This document shows positions 50,716-62,931 of a stretch of DNA of 64,000 bases, in pieces. The position numbers and the translations under genes are program-made. Source of the stretch: Circinella minor (taxonomy: Eukaryota > Mucoromycota > Mucoromycetes > Mucorales > Lichtheimiaceae). The notes under the pieces are model-generated. The model ran no database searches and was not told the DNA's origin. It worked only from the letters and a program-made list of their open reading frames with translations. Each line of letters opens with the position of its first letter. Positions within the stretch are counted from its first letter, which is position 1. The stretch spans positions 62,001-126,000 of the forward strand of contig JAEPRB010000037.1 of the NCBI GenBank assembly GCA_016758965.1, read 5' to 3'.

Positions 50716-53177
50716 TCATTGTGCTGATGGATCCTCTACATCAGACTCCTCGTTAAATTCATCATCAGGAGGTCGAATTGGTGAACTCATAGGTCCATCC
50801 TCGGTCACTATTGTTGCGTGCTGGCGTTCACTCATTTTTTTGATGGTTGGTTCAACTAAAACGGATAAAGATGTTAGCTTTTGGTTCTTTCGAACCTTCT
50901 TCAAATTTCTTTTGTGAGCCTCGTCTATTTCGTCAAGGGCATCAATAGCATCTGTCAATAAAGTCTTTTCATTTTGTTATTAAATTAAACATGAAAGCGA
51001 TCACGGATTGAAATTAGAGTATATATAATGGAAAGGTAAAGAAAAAAGATACCAAAACCAGATTCAGCCTTTTGATACCATATAAAAGCTGTACTTACTA
51101 CTAACTTCCACGAGCCCTCCATAAAAGTATTCATATGATCAACCTTTTTGTAGAAATCTTTAGGTGAAGGCATCTTTAGTTCTTTATTCATAATGTATAC
51201 ACCAGGTTCAGGGCTACTCAACGACCAGATTCTGATGGCGTCGCCTAATATTTAACAAGTCAATACTGTTATAAACAGTATATATATAACACACTTGTAT
51301 AAATATACGTATGTGCGTATGTAGAGCATTTTAGATTATACGTACCATGAGCATGAATGAAAATAAATTTCATTTTTTTGAGCTCGTCGTATGTTGCATA
51401 CTGAAAATTTTGTGCGGTGTTTTTTATCATGGCTAAAAGGGCGAACATTGCTTTGTGATGGTCGAAACTGATTTTTGCCCGACCGGCCTTATTGTACGCA
51501 CTGGAAGTTTCAAGGAGGCATATCTCTGCTTTATCAAGATTTGATACACGGAGAATTCCGTCTGCGTTATAAGGTGCTTTTGTTGTGGCCACTCCAATGT
51601 TGGTCATGGCTTGTAGTGGAGCTTCTCCTGGTACGAAGGTGATGGCTCGACCTTTGGCCAAAGAAATGTAACGGGCACAGGCTTTCATCATTGGATACAA
51701 CACTGCCACGTTCCACGACGATTCTGATTCTTCAATATCAGTAACGCTTGTATATACTTCTTTCGCGCTGTATCAAATCGGTATTATTAGTATAACATGC
51801 CTTATGTAAGAGGTTTTCATACAACCAGGCACCACTGCAAAGTCAATTATATACTTCTACAGATTACTTACAGCGGTGACAGGATTTCTTTAACAAATAA
51901 TCCTTTGTAACGCAATTCGTCAGCAATCTTCACAACGGGAAAGGACTCTACTGCCAAATCAGTGTCTTCAATTGATTTCTATTATAAAAGAAAAGAAGTC
52001 TGTTAGAATCGAAAAGCTGGGATCCTTAGGATAAATACATACAGCATCCAAGACAACATCAATGGCTTCTTCGAAATATTGGTATATTTGAGATCCAAAA
52101 GTAGTCACCACTTGCTCTTGGATACCCTGATATAAATCAATAGGTATGTTTTCCCTTTTTTTGACACCCTGTCCACACCAGCAAACCCCATATAGCTCCG
52201 GCCTAATTATATAACAAGTTAGTTAACTTTCAAAAAATGTGTTATTATCCTACTAGATATTACTTATAGATGTTGCGTGTATCTTCATTCACATATCCAT
52301 CAACAAATTTCTGCCATGCTTGCCATAACGACACCACTATAAAATTTTATAATGAGCTTATTGATAAAGTTTTATAAATGTAGTTAAATTAAATTCTATG
52401 ATGCTTGCCCTTCACGTTTTCTTCAGAGCCAACAACATCAGAAGGTTCTTCCCAAACTTGTGGAAGATCTTCTTGTTCTGTTGCTAGTCGAGATTTTTTG
52501 TTGATCTTTGTACTTTCTGGATCCTGATTCTTTGGTCGGTCTCTCTATTATAGTTTACAAGCATCGTAAATTAGCTGTAAAATTCTTGCAATGCGTCGGT
52601 TTTGAATATACCTTATTCGACGACGACGACGACGACCCCTCTTGGATAACATTGCTAAATCAATGATAGTTCAGTTATTTCACAACAAAAACAAGCACTA
52701 ATAAATGTAAATATAGTATGTTTAAAATAATATTCGTACCCATGGTTGTTATCACCCTTGAATATCAACTGTTGATTATTATCACAAACTACGTTGTTCT
52801 CAATGTTAATATTAATCATGTTGGCAACTGCCTTTTTTGATTCTTCCAGTTTTTGTCGTGAAGGCTAGTTTTTATTTTAAAACGAATGTAAGTCCATTAA
52901 AAAAAGAGTATAGAAACAGTGTGCATTAAGTATCAATTACTTTTTTCCATTCTTTAATAAGTTCTTGAATCTTACTACGCAGCCTGAAATCAATGAAGTG
53001 CTGTTTAATCCAATTGAGGCCATTCATGTAGTCTAGGTGATTACGTTCGTTGCTATGCTCCGGAAACGCGTTAGCAAAATGGCCGAAGTCCCAATCCTTT
53101 GGATTGTTTTCAGAAAAAAACCTACGCTTCTGGTCGTCGTTTTCAGGAAACTCGTAGTTGGGAAATGTAGTAGACAT
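50716..53177 (-). CDS. Intact ten-exon gene of unknown function, PD-(D/E)XK-like core suspected
   Basis: Function unknown. Ten exons (53177-52941, 52864-52740, 52654-52612, 52544-52409, 52336-52264, 52202-52043, 51978-51872, 51767-51346, 51244-51053, 50951-50716) close in phase to 576 aa; intron 4 uses a GC donor. The start MSTTFPNYEFPENDDQKRRF has no hydrophobic signal. A Ser6 tract and basic linker separate an N-terminal helical region from the core. The core has YNADGILRVSNLDKAEICLL, with Asp363 and Glu380 (LLETS), then a helix with DHHKAMFALLAMIKN and a strand KFIFIHAHGDAIRIWSL. This order resembles the gene at 29361-31457, suggesting remote homology. The expected catalytic Lys after Glu is absent, so a nuclease role is speculative. 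The C-terminus is acidic. Neighbours are dead transposons. Confidence 0.75.
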
Positions 53178-54179
53178 GTTGCTATGGAAACTGATTGCTA
53201 TGAAAACAGATTTCTATGGAAATAAGAGTAACTTTATCTAAGTTTTATTGGCACCCTCTCGTTAGGTAAAAGAAACACCAAGGCCCGAGCCGGAACGCAG
53301 GCACGTGATTTGAGATTAAATAAAAAAATGATAGGGTCTTCCAGTTTTTTTGTCTGACATTTATATTATTCTTATACTATTAATTAATTCTTCTTTATAA
53401 TAATACATTTATTAACTACAACCAGAGAATTTTGCCAAAAAAGAAAGTATCCGTGATCTCTTTCCTCGGTTGAATATTTCGCCGGAAAATCCCGTAAAAA
53501 ACTTGCGGTTTTTTTACCGGGTAAATATGTCTCCGTATTTGTTGCCGTGATTTTTCAGAAGCCCCTGTGTGTTTTTGGTTTTATTGCTATAGTTTTTCCT
53601 ACCACACCCCTCCCCTCAAAAAACCTGAACCTAATTCATTTTGTTACTCCCATTATGAATCCATATATTAAATAAATAGACATTCTTTACACACAACGAT
53701 CCAACTGCATAATTTAACATATTTTTCTTTTGTTATACCAATACAGTCATTATTTTATTTATTATTCGAAGTATCTATAAAAAACAGCAAACTTAGCATG
53801 TCCGTTGCTAGTACTATACATTTTACACCATTTTCATGAACAACGATTTTATACAAGCAATTGTATAAGAAAAAAATTAAACACTTGGACTTTTAGATTT
53901 CAACTTTTTATGATTATTTTAAGTACACTGGATGACAACATTACCCTCATTTGTATATTCTATACCCTCTAAATCAACTTTTTAGCACCCCTTATTTTAC
54001 GGCACATTGGCATGAAAGCACTACTCTCACTTAGACAGAAGTGCAAGTCTTATTCCGATTGATAATACATAAATACCCATATACTAAAAATCGAGGTAAG
54101 GTTATATTATTTTTTTGCTTTTGACTTAAGCTTTTACACTTACACGAGTATAATGGCGCGAAACTGATTTATTCGATCG
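53178..54179. other. Spacer with hairpin, accessory island 2
   Basis: No gene supported. CCCGTAAAAAACTTGCGG followed by TTTTTTTACCGGG (about 53491-53521) can form a hairpin and may be an element end. The rest is AT-rich. Confidence 0.45.
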
Positions 54180-54915
54180 TCATCCAGTACCATAAGTATT
54201 CTCCAAATGTCGAATGGAAGGTCCACCACCAAGGCCTTGATCATATTCCTTCCACAACTCTGTGACAGTTGCCACGTTCTTGTTCATGTTATATTATGGT
54301 GATTCAGAACTAGCGCTAGGAATCTGCTGCTGTTCATCATTAGCAGAGTCGATGGACATAGAAGAATACCCATGAGTCGGTGGTTATATAGGTGGAGGAG
54401 GAGGCGATTGCTGATGCTGTTGATATGGGGGATACAGACGATTCGGACGGTGTGGATGATATGGGTGGTGTGGTTAATGTGAGTTGTATGCGTGATGATA
54501 ATAATATGGGGCCGGATCTGGTGTGTGTGTGTGTTATACAATATAGGATTCATCAGATGCGAAGGTTGCCCATTTGTATCCATTGATGGGAATGATAGTG
54601 TGTGTAACGATGTGTATGATCCAAGATCATGCATAAAATGCTGTTGTTGGTAAAAGGAATGGGAAAGGATGGCATTTTAATTTCTTTTTGTCTATTCTGC
54701 TCTTTAATACACATAAGAATGGCGTTGTTTTGAGCGAATTGTTCCTCAATCATCATCTCCAACCGCTGTGCACCCTCGTGTGTCTGCTGAAACCAAAGAT
54801 CCAGATTATGTACAAGTACTGGCATGTTCCGCCGCAATTGTAAATCGATAGGTGGATAGGCGATTTCAGCGTTGGCAAGCTCACCAACCTGTCGAGCAAA
54901 AACAAAATATTTGGA
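54180..54915 (-). pseudogene. Crypton-like GCR1_C-domain remnant
   Basis: Minus-strand frames spell a helical stretch (YPPIDLQLRRNMPVLVHNLD, LDLWFQQTHEGAQRLEMMIE, about 54890-54690), a broken low-complexity Tyr/Pro/His region, and a terminal TVTELWKEYDQGLGGGPSIR followed by HLENTYGTG and a stop. ELWKEY.xGL...PSI..LE..YG is the GCR1_C DNA-binding signature, which closes many Crypton tyrosine-recombinase elements in fungi. The final Trp of the domain reads TGA. A frameshift near 54610 and a stop in the His/Pro-rich part show it is dead. No recombinase core is visible upstream. Confidence 0.6.
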
Positions 54916-55958
54916 GCTATGGGATGGCTCCTAATTCCAAATGTAGAGATCAGAAAACTTTTCCCTTAAAAACACAGAATCCTATATACATATTAAAATA
55001 TACAAAATATGTACCATAAAAACACTTACTACATTGTCTGTTCCAAGCGAAAAAGAAATATGTCAAGAGTAATGGTAAAAAAAAAAATAGGGACAAATTA
55101 TGAAGACTCAGGAATAATCTAGTTGGGAACATAATAACTTTTATGTTGTACACAAATAACTTCAGCAGCACATATAGTTAGCATAAATGTGATCGAGAAT
55201 AATCTCTCAATTTTTTTCACACTTTCTATCAAAACTTTTAATGAACGTTTTCAAATAAACATATAAACCATTTATACCAAAAAAAAAAAAAGAAAAAGCG
55301 GTTTCTGGCTTGTCGAATGATAATGCATCAAGATTATTTTTGATAGTTTATTGGCGGTTTATTATAATGAATAGTATTGAGACCGCCAAAAATAAAAATA
55401 TGAACCTTCTGAGGGCAAAAAGTAAACAAATCATTTGATGGGTTAAAAAATCTACTTTTGCATAAAGTTCTTTATATAATAAGTACCTAGGAGTGTGCAA
55501 GATCAACAATACCTTGGTTTTTTTTTGTTGAGATTCGCCTCCCCAATTCTTTCAAAAGATACTTGTATTTTATGCTCTTTGATCTATTATGAATGGGGAG
55601 TCGGATTGAGATTGATCGTAGTTGGACAATAACTGAAACGATCGGTTAAGCTGTTCGTGTTATTATAGATTTCTCTCTCTCTCGCACACACACAACAACA
55701 ACAATGAAGAAGAAGAAGAAGAAGGAACAAGTAAGTATGGTTTGGATTTATTGTGTTAAATTGCTAAGCGACAATGATTTTTATCAACCTGCGACATTAA
55801 TTTTTACTATAGGTGCGACATTACTTTTTGGAACCCTGTATGTGTTGTCAGAACCAGGTGGCGAAAATTGAAAGGATAATGTAACTCCGAGTTCCTTTTT
55901 CCCCCATCTTGTAAAACTACTTTTTTTTTTCTCCCCCCCTTTTTTTAAATAAAAAAAG
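54916..55958. other. Spacer with a solo transposon terminus
   Basis: No gene supported. 55763-55850 contains AAGCGACAATGATTTTTATC, then two GCGACATTA repeats and TTTTTGGAACCCTGTATG, matching the right end of the Tc1/mariner relic at 48070-48171. A CT-rich leader (55905-55945) precedes the next gene. Confidence 0.5.
55763..55850. mobile_element. Solo terminus of the Tc1/mariner relic family
   Basis: Shares GCGACAT(C/T)-type blocks, the TTTTTAT motif and GCGACATTACTTTTTGGAA with 48119-48165. No transposase lies beside it, so it is a deletion derivative or solo end. Confidence 0.55.
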
Positions 55959-56955
55959 ATGCTTGATCAACTTGACATCATACCCATTGCAATAGTATCT
56001 ACTATTGTTCTTTTAATATTATCAGGTTAGACTATGAAATAATTTTAAAAGTTTTAAACCATAGTCATCTAATCTTTAGTTTCCTACTTTATTATATATA
56101 GTCTTGATTGGTTTTGTATTGAAAAGAAAATCATCTAAAACAACTATTTTATTACTTGGAGCAACTGATGCTGGAAAAACACAATTATATACTCAAGTAG
56201 GTAAATAATATATAGACTCAAAAAAAAAAAAAACAGATTGTTAATTGTAAAAAAAAAAAAAATATAGTTACGTTTTGAAAAAAAGACATCTACTGTCACT
56301 TCTATGAAAGAAAATGAAGGTCCTGTTACCTTAAAAAATAAAGTAAGGATATCATCATTTTAACAAAAAGGAAAAAAAAAAATAAGACTAATAAATATAT
56401 TTATTTTAAGACATATGAATTAGTAGATATTCCAGGTCATGAACGTGTTCGATTTCATTATATTGATTATTTACCTGTAACACGATCTATTGTTTTTGTT
56501 GTGGATAGTACAACTGTTGCGAGACAAATTAGAATTGTGGGTGAATATTTATATAATATATTAGCTCAACAACAAGTTCAAAAACAACATATTCCTATTT
56601 TAATTGCTTGTAATAAAACCGATTTAATTACTGCATTACCTAAAGATAAAATTCAACAACGTCTTGAAGTTGAAATGTAAGGAAATGAAATATATAATAT
56701 ATAGATAATACGAGTTATAGTTATTAATAATGTTTATATATATATATATATATGAATAGTAATCGATTAAGAAGTACACGTACAGCTGCTGTAGAACAAC
56801 AAGAAGCTAATATTGATGATGAACAAGAAGCCTATTTAGGTTATGAAGGAGAAGATTTTAAATTTGATCATTTAGATAATGATGTTCAATTTGATACTTG
56901 TTCTGTTGAAAAGGATGAATTGGATAACGTAGTAGATTGGATTGTAAACAACTAA
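55959..56955 (+). CDS. Signal recognition particle receptor subunit beta
   Basis: ER-membrane small GTPase that anchors the SRP receptor alpha subunit during co-translational targeting. Five exons (55959-56025, 56102-56196, 56268-56342, 56411-56676, 56760-56955) close in phase to 232 aa. One N-terminal membrane helix (IIPIAIVSTIVLLILSVLIG) is followed by the P-loop GATDAGKT (42-49), switch II DIPGHE (85-90) and NKTD (147-150). The pattern IVFVVDSTT is also typical of SRPRB. The first ATG at 55959 gives the membrane anchor expected of the family. The C-terminal half is acidic, ending VVDWIVNN. Confidence 0.9.
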
Positions 56956-57291
56956 AGAGATAATAATAATATGTAAATATATATATAAAACAATAGATCA
57001 TTGTTCACCAAAAGGATAAATATTTATCCCTTTACTATATTTTATTGTTCATGCAAAAAAAAAAAAAAAAAAAAGATCCGGTCACGGTTATAACTTTTGA
57101 GCTATATAATAAATTCCTCGGTATATGCGGAAACCCAAGATAGAAAAGGATTCTGTGTGGGAAAAAAATTATACGTAAAGTACATATGAATTCAAAGTTT
57201 TAGACAGCTTTCTTTTTTTTTCATTTTTTTTTTTTTTTGACACTTTTTTGTTCTTTTCTTTTTTGGTTCCTATATCTCCTTTTGTGCTGGC
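56956..57291. other. Spacer between SRPRB and carrier genes
   Basis: AT-rich with A- and T-runs; no separate feature. Confidence 0.7.
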
Positions 57292-58643
57292 ATGTCAGAA
57301 ACTAAAACGAAATCATTTACAGGCTCACCACATACAGTAAGTTTGAATTCGTTTTTATTTTATTTTTCTATTTGACAAGTATATACAAGTGATATAAATG
57401 ACTTTTTTTTTTCTTTGAACAACCTCGATACGTTATATATAGGATCAAGCTGTAGCTGGTTTTGGTGCTGGTTTAGTATCAACTACTTTTCTTCATCCTT
57501 TAGACGTAATTAAGATTCGATTTCAAGGTATAAATCTTTTCTTTTTTTTTTTACACATAAGAAAGGGGAAGGGGGAAAAAGAATTAACTTACTTTTACAA
57601 TGAATAAATAAATAGTGGATGCATCGAAACGTTCAGAAAAAAGACCATTTATTGGAGGTACCATTAAAGCATTTCGTGACATTATAAATAATGAAGGTGT
57701 TTTTCGTGGTTTATATCGAGGTGTAGCACCTAATATTGCAGGAGCTACAGCTAGTTGGGGTTTATATTTTTGGTGGTAAGTTTTTATTATTATGGTACAA
57801 GAACCAGTGTAGAGAGGGGTGAATGAAAAAAAATAAAAATAAAAAAAAGTTACCCGGTGAAAATCCTTAAGGGGGAGATAGAAAAAAAAACCATTAAACA
57901 TCTTTATATCTATTACAGGTATAGTTTAATCAAGAAACAAATGAAAAAAGATGATCAAGGCAAATTATCAGCTATGCAACATTTACTTGCTTCACTTCAA
58001 GGAGGTAATTATATTGAATTTAACTTTGTGAGAAAAAAAAAATTGACAACGCATTGTAAAATTTTGGGGAACCTATTTAGGAGCATTAACGGCTATTATG
58101 ACAAATCCATTTTGGGTTATTAAAACACGTATGTGTACAACCACACGATATACATCGGATGCATATACTGGATTATGGAATGGATTGAGTCGATTAGCAA
58201 AAGAAGAAGGTATTCGAGGATTATATCGTGGTATGGTACCTGCATTATTTGGTACATCCCATGGTGCAATTCAATTTATGGCTTATGAAGAAATGAAGAA
58301 ATGGCGAAATGATGCATTAAAAAGACGTGGAGAATCTCCAGAAGATGAACATAACGCCAAATTGAGTAATTCCGAATATTTATTAATGGCTGCTTCTTCT
58401 AAAGTGGTAGCTACAGTCACAACCTATCCTTATCAAGTATTGAGAAGTCGTTTACAAGATCGACAAACACGAGATGCCTATAAAGGTGTTATTGATTGTA
58501 TGTCTAAAATTCGAGCAGCGGAAGGATATATTGGATTTTATAAAGGATTGGCGCCTGGTATTGTTCGTGTTTTACCCGGTACTTGTATTACATTTTTGGT
58601 ATATGAAAACTTAACTCAATATTTCAAGAATCATGCTACTTAA
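57292..58643 (+). CDS. Mitochondrial FAD/folate carrier, FLX1/SLC25A32-like
   Basis: Inner-membrane carrier predicted to move FAD or folate into mitochondria. Five exons (57292-57336, 57443-57527, 57616-57775, 57919-58004, 58081-58643) close in phase to 312 aa, the usual carrier length. Three repeats are visible, each with its signature: HPLDVIKIRFQ, TNPFWVIKTRMC and TYPYQVLRSRLQD. The second and third are the forms specific to the SLC25A32/Flx1 branch (NPxWVxKTR and TYPYQVxRxRLQDQ). EGVFRGLYRGVAPNI and EGIRGLYRGMVPALFG are the matching matrix-loop motifs. The ATG at 57292 gives a short N-terminus without a cleavable presequence, as normal. Exact substrate cannot be read from sequence. Confidence 0.88.
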
Positions 58644-59930
58644 AAAAAAAAGCAAAGAAATAAGTGTACATATGAACGCGTATCTACAAAAGATAATATA
58701 ACAACCCTGGAGGTTATGATATATGTCAACCATGAAGAAAAAAAAAGTAGAAAATTGTTATATATATATTATTCATTAAAAAGAAAATACCAACAAACAA
58801 TAGAAAAAATCACCCCTTTTTCCCAACCCTATTATTTTTTTTTTATCCACCCTTTTCCTAATCCATTTTGTCATTTTTTTTTTGTTCTAGAATAGAATAA
58901 TTCTGTATTGATGTATTATTAAAGAAATGAAGACAAATTATATTATTAATTACTAAATTCTTTCTATTTATTAATTTGAAACAACATATTTTTTTTTATA
59001 TCTCGGGTCACCCATAGCAACAACAACAAAAAAAAAGGAGGGGGGGACTCAGAAAAGTGGTCAATAATGACTCTTTCTCTTCTTATATACAAATGATAAG
59101 ATTGAAAGAGGCATTAATTGAAACTTTCCAGTGAGACACACAAACGTTTAAACTAGTGTATGATAAAACCAGAGAATATAAGGTAATCTAAAAAGAATAC
59201 GTAAGGAAAAAAAAAGCATACTATATTACATAGATATTTTGGATTTCATTGTGAAAGAGAAAAAGGTGGATTATTATATAATAGGTGTAGTAAATTGTCC
59301 TTCATTGTCTTTATGGTTTATTTCTCTATGTATTTTATTCTTTTTACATGTTATCTGAATAAAACAAAATCAGCTATTGCGTTATGGTAGAAATTGACAA
59401 CAATTGGTACATACGTAGCTATGGGTAATTTTATTTATTTTATACTGATACGTATATAATTACTATTCTTAATTTTGGCGAAGGCCTTTTCCTTGTATGA
59501 TATGATTTGTATTATATACTGTACTAATATTTCATATTCTAAGCACAAGTACATGGGGTTTGTAATCAATTTACGTATAACAACTAAAAAAAAAATATCA
59601 TGATCCTGTAGCAGAAAAAAAAAAGAGATTTATAGTAATACGGACAACATTTTTTTTGAAAGAAACAATTACAATAATTCTTTTAACACCAAAAATGAGT
59701 TGTTACATGAGAGATAATAAAAATTATGTTTATTATCTCACCACAGCTACATTACGTATTGTTAGATAGACAATTATAATAACAATCAACAATTTTCATA
59801 ACCATGGCAATTTCTTGACAACAGTAAGCCATATACCCATTGTTACCAAACAATTGCTATATACAATTCTAATTATTTCTGCTGCACAATTATAATTATT
59901 TCTATATAAACAAAAATGTTTGTCTTTTCT

Positions 59931-59971
<41 letters not shown>

Positions 59972-60080
59972 CAATATCAATAGTTACCCAGCTAATATAT
60001 AAAAAACGAATTAATTATTTATAACAAAAAGGATTTAATATATAATATATATCATAAACGATAACACTTTCAGTAAAATA
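58644..60080. other. Intergenic region with 40-nt poly-T
   Basis: No supported gene. A run of 40 T (59932-59971) lies 110 bp upstream of the next start. The rest is AT-rich. Confidence 0.6.
59932..59971. repeat. Forty-base T homopolymer
   Basis: Uninterrupted T run, the longest in the window. It may be a nucleosome-excluding promoter tract or the tail of an old retroposed sequence on the minus strand; no element is visible next to it. Confidence 0.9.
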
Positions 60081-61082
60081 ATGGTACACAACAAGAATGA
60101 TGATAATAATAATAATTCTACACTCTCTGCTGAATTATTGGACATCAATGATACAAATCAATTTTCAGAATCATTTATGATAACAGCAAGAAAAAATAAA
60201 GAATATGCGTCATGGATAGAAAAAGCATCATTATTACCTCCACTATCTGAAGCTATACGTGATATGGGTTTTTGGGTCTATGCTAGTAGTTCTCCTAAAC
60301 GAAAGAAAGTTAATCAAAAGTAAGTATCCTATTTCATCTTCTATTTTTTACTACCATTGTATCTATTCTACTGGGATAATATATTAAAAGAAGAATAATA
60401 TATCTACCTATATTATACTCCTTGAAAATAATTTATAGTACTCGCACCATCATGACTGCAGAAGAGCGTCACAAGATCAATATTACAATTTTTCGGGAAC
60501 TTTGTTTTCAATATGAACATCTTCGAAATTCAATTATATTATACAAATATATATTACTTCATTATAATAATAATGATATGAAAGAGGAAAAAAAAAGTGT
60601 GCGTGGTAAACTTATTGAAAAAATGTGTTCTCTTACTGAATCTGCCTATGAACTTTTGAACAATATGGTGCAAAAATTTTATATGCTACTGGAGGATACT
60701 CATATGGACGATGCAAATTTGATCAAGGAAATATTTTTTGATCAAGATAATATTATTGATGAGACTTCTTCAGCAAAGACGAGCACGTGTTGCTCACCAC
60801 ATCATTGTTTTGATATGAATGATATATCTATAGATTATAGTAATAGGTAAAATAAAATATATTATTAGATGTAATAAAAAGGCAAAGAGAAATGAATATG
60901 TGTTTAATATAATAGTAATAGATGATAAAAAAATATTAACAACTCTATTATTTTTTCTAATTATTAGTGATTTGAATAACCTCAAAGCGCGTTGTAAAGA
61001 AGAATTAGGACATTATGAAGAACATTTTCTACGATTAGTTGATTGTGAACAAACATTACTATTAAGTCTAAAAACTATTTAA
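60081..61082 (+). CDS. Hypothetical protein, three exons
   Basis: Not recognised. Three exons (60081-60319, 60439-60846, 60968-61082) close in phase to 253 aa. It starts with an Asn/Asp-rich segment, then SWIEKASLLPPLSEAIRDMG and FWVYASSSPKRKKVNQ, giving a basic patch. Exon 2 is helical (EERHKINITIFRELCFQYEH, LIEKMCSLTESAYELLNNMV) and contains a Cys/His cluster CCSPHHCFD. The last exon is helical (LKARCKEELGHYEEHFLRLV). No signal or membrane segment is seen. Codon use and splice sites look like those of the conserved genes, so it is probably real and lineage-specific. Confidence 0.65.
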
Positions 61083-61883
61083 TCATACTTTAAACGTCAT
61101 ATATATTCAGTTTCCCCCTATCCCCTCCCTTCTATTTATACATAATTTTTTTAATTCAATCTTTATATTCCCTTTTTTTTATTATCATGCTATTAATATT
61201 GAGATTGTAATAATAGTTAAATACATTATTTTATTATTAGTCTTAATCTGTAGTAGAATACTGTAGATTTATAAATATGATATATAGAAAAAAGAGACTT
61301 GTGTAATAACTAAAAAATCTTTTCAGTAAGAAAAAAAGTTAAACTAGTGGAAGAAAAACATAATATTGAAAGAGTAAAATATTTTCAAGAATATCTCTCG
61401 CACAAGAACAAAAATAATTACGAGAACTAAGAATAATCAATCTAAACAATCTTTTGCTCATACGTACGTATTGATGTAGCTTAGTTGTTTTATTAAGATT
61501 ATATCACAGTCTTACATCACTATAAAGAGAATAGGTTAAGGTTTAAATAATTTTGTGTGTTTATTAGCCGGTGCTTATGGATATGTGATCTGCTTTCTTA
61601 CCATACATTAAATATGGATACAGTATGATTGACAAAATATAAACGTTTTATTAATAGAATGATTTTATTATCTATCTATTATCATTCGATATATACAAAC
61701 AAAAAAATAATAGAATAATGTTATTAATATGCCGTAACAAATATTATTTTATTTTGTTCTTGTTGATACTGATGGTACATAATTTTTATAAAAGCGCATG
61801 AATGAAAAGTAACAATAATGAATATCAATCACTTTTAGTAATAAGGTAAATGGCTGTGGGGTTCTGGCCGTCAGGATAACGCT
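61083..61883. other. Convergent spacer
   Basis: AT-rich 3' flanks of two converging genes; nothing else recognised. Confidence 0.6.
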
Positions 61884-62931
61884 TTATCGATGAGGAGAAA
61901 TTAGTTCTTTTTTCAAATTTTGAATTGCTATAGAAAGTTCATGAAGTCTTGCAGTATATAAATCAAGTTTATTAAGTATTGTTTCTCTACTAAGTACGTA
62001 TTATAGTTTATTATTAATTTTGAATTATACGTATCAGGAAGATCATATATTTTATTTCTACTTTCAAAAACAATCTTTTTTCCTTTTCACACTTTATACA
62101 TACTCCATGAACGCTTCAGAAACTTCTGTTGAAACTTGTTCCAATAATACATTTTTCTCATTACTATCACTAGAAGAATGTATTCATAAAGATATAAATG
62201 TAATTAAGACATTATATATTAGCAAACGGTTTCTATTTTGTAACATAAGAACTCGTACTTTTTTACTGTGTATAATAGAATTCTACAAATCTTACTTGAT
62301 TGGTATTCTATATTGACAGATAACTTTATTAAGTTCAATAATTTCTTCTACAAGAAGATGAACTAGTATGAAATACGTAATAATTTTTATTAATAATAAT
62401 TTTTATTTTTGGCTTTTTTTTTTTTCTTTTTTATATTTATTGACCAGCACTAAACTGATAATATGAAAAAAGTTCACTTTACTTTCTTTCACACATGAAA
62501 TAAATGATGAAGTAAATTCTGAAGAGCATGTTATAAGAACAGATAATTGTCGATGAAAAGTATTTAAATTATCACTGAAATTAACTCTATTATTATTATT
62601 ACAAATTAGTTAATTAATACTTTTACACTACTAGGCACTAAATTATTGATAATAATCATGTTAATAATAAGAATCACTGACTTACTGTTGACCTACGCAG
62701 TTCTTGTCCACGTTCTTTTTTCGAAGAATCTCTTTAGTTGAAAGATGTAACGTACCAAGTCTGTCGACACTGTCAAAATTATATATATATATATGTATGT
62801 ATGTATAAATTTGTATAATAGATACATAATAATAACCAAATGATAGTAATTTTGGAATATACCGAATTAATAATTAAACCGTTCACTTACATGGTGTTAA
62901 TCTCATTAGAAGTTGGATTCTGTTCTGACAT
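61884..62931 (-). CDS. Small five-exon gene, unrecognised helical protein
   Basis: Assembled from very short exons: 62931-62891, 62769-62686, 62586-62495, 62362-62296 and 61986-61884. All junctions fit GT-AG and the phases close to 128 aa. The product starts MSEQNPTSNEINTIVDRLGT and is almost entirely alpha-helical (STKEILRKKN, VEEIIELNKVICQYR, LDLYTARLHELSIAIQNLKK). There is no signal peptide or membrane helix. The size and helical pattern resemble small subunits of multi-protein complexes, but I cannot assign it. An alternative acceptor three bases earlier at the last exon would change one residue. Confidence 0.65.

Noticed and set aside
52976..52997. GCAGCCTGAAATCAATG shared between exon 1 of the 576-aa gene and the left end of the Tc1 relic (46556)
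   Set aside because: A 17-base match is intriguing but flanking sequence does not align, and in AT-biased DNA it may be chance.
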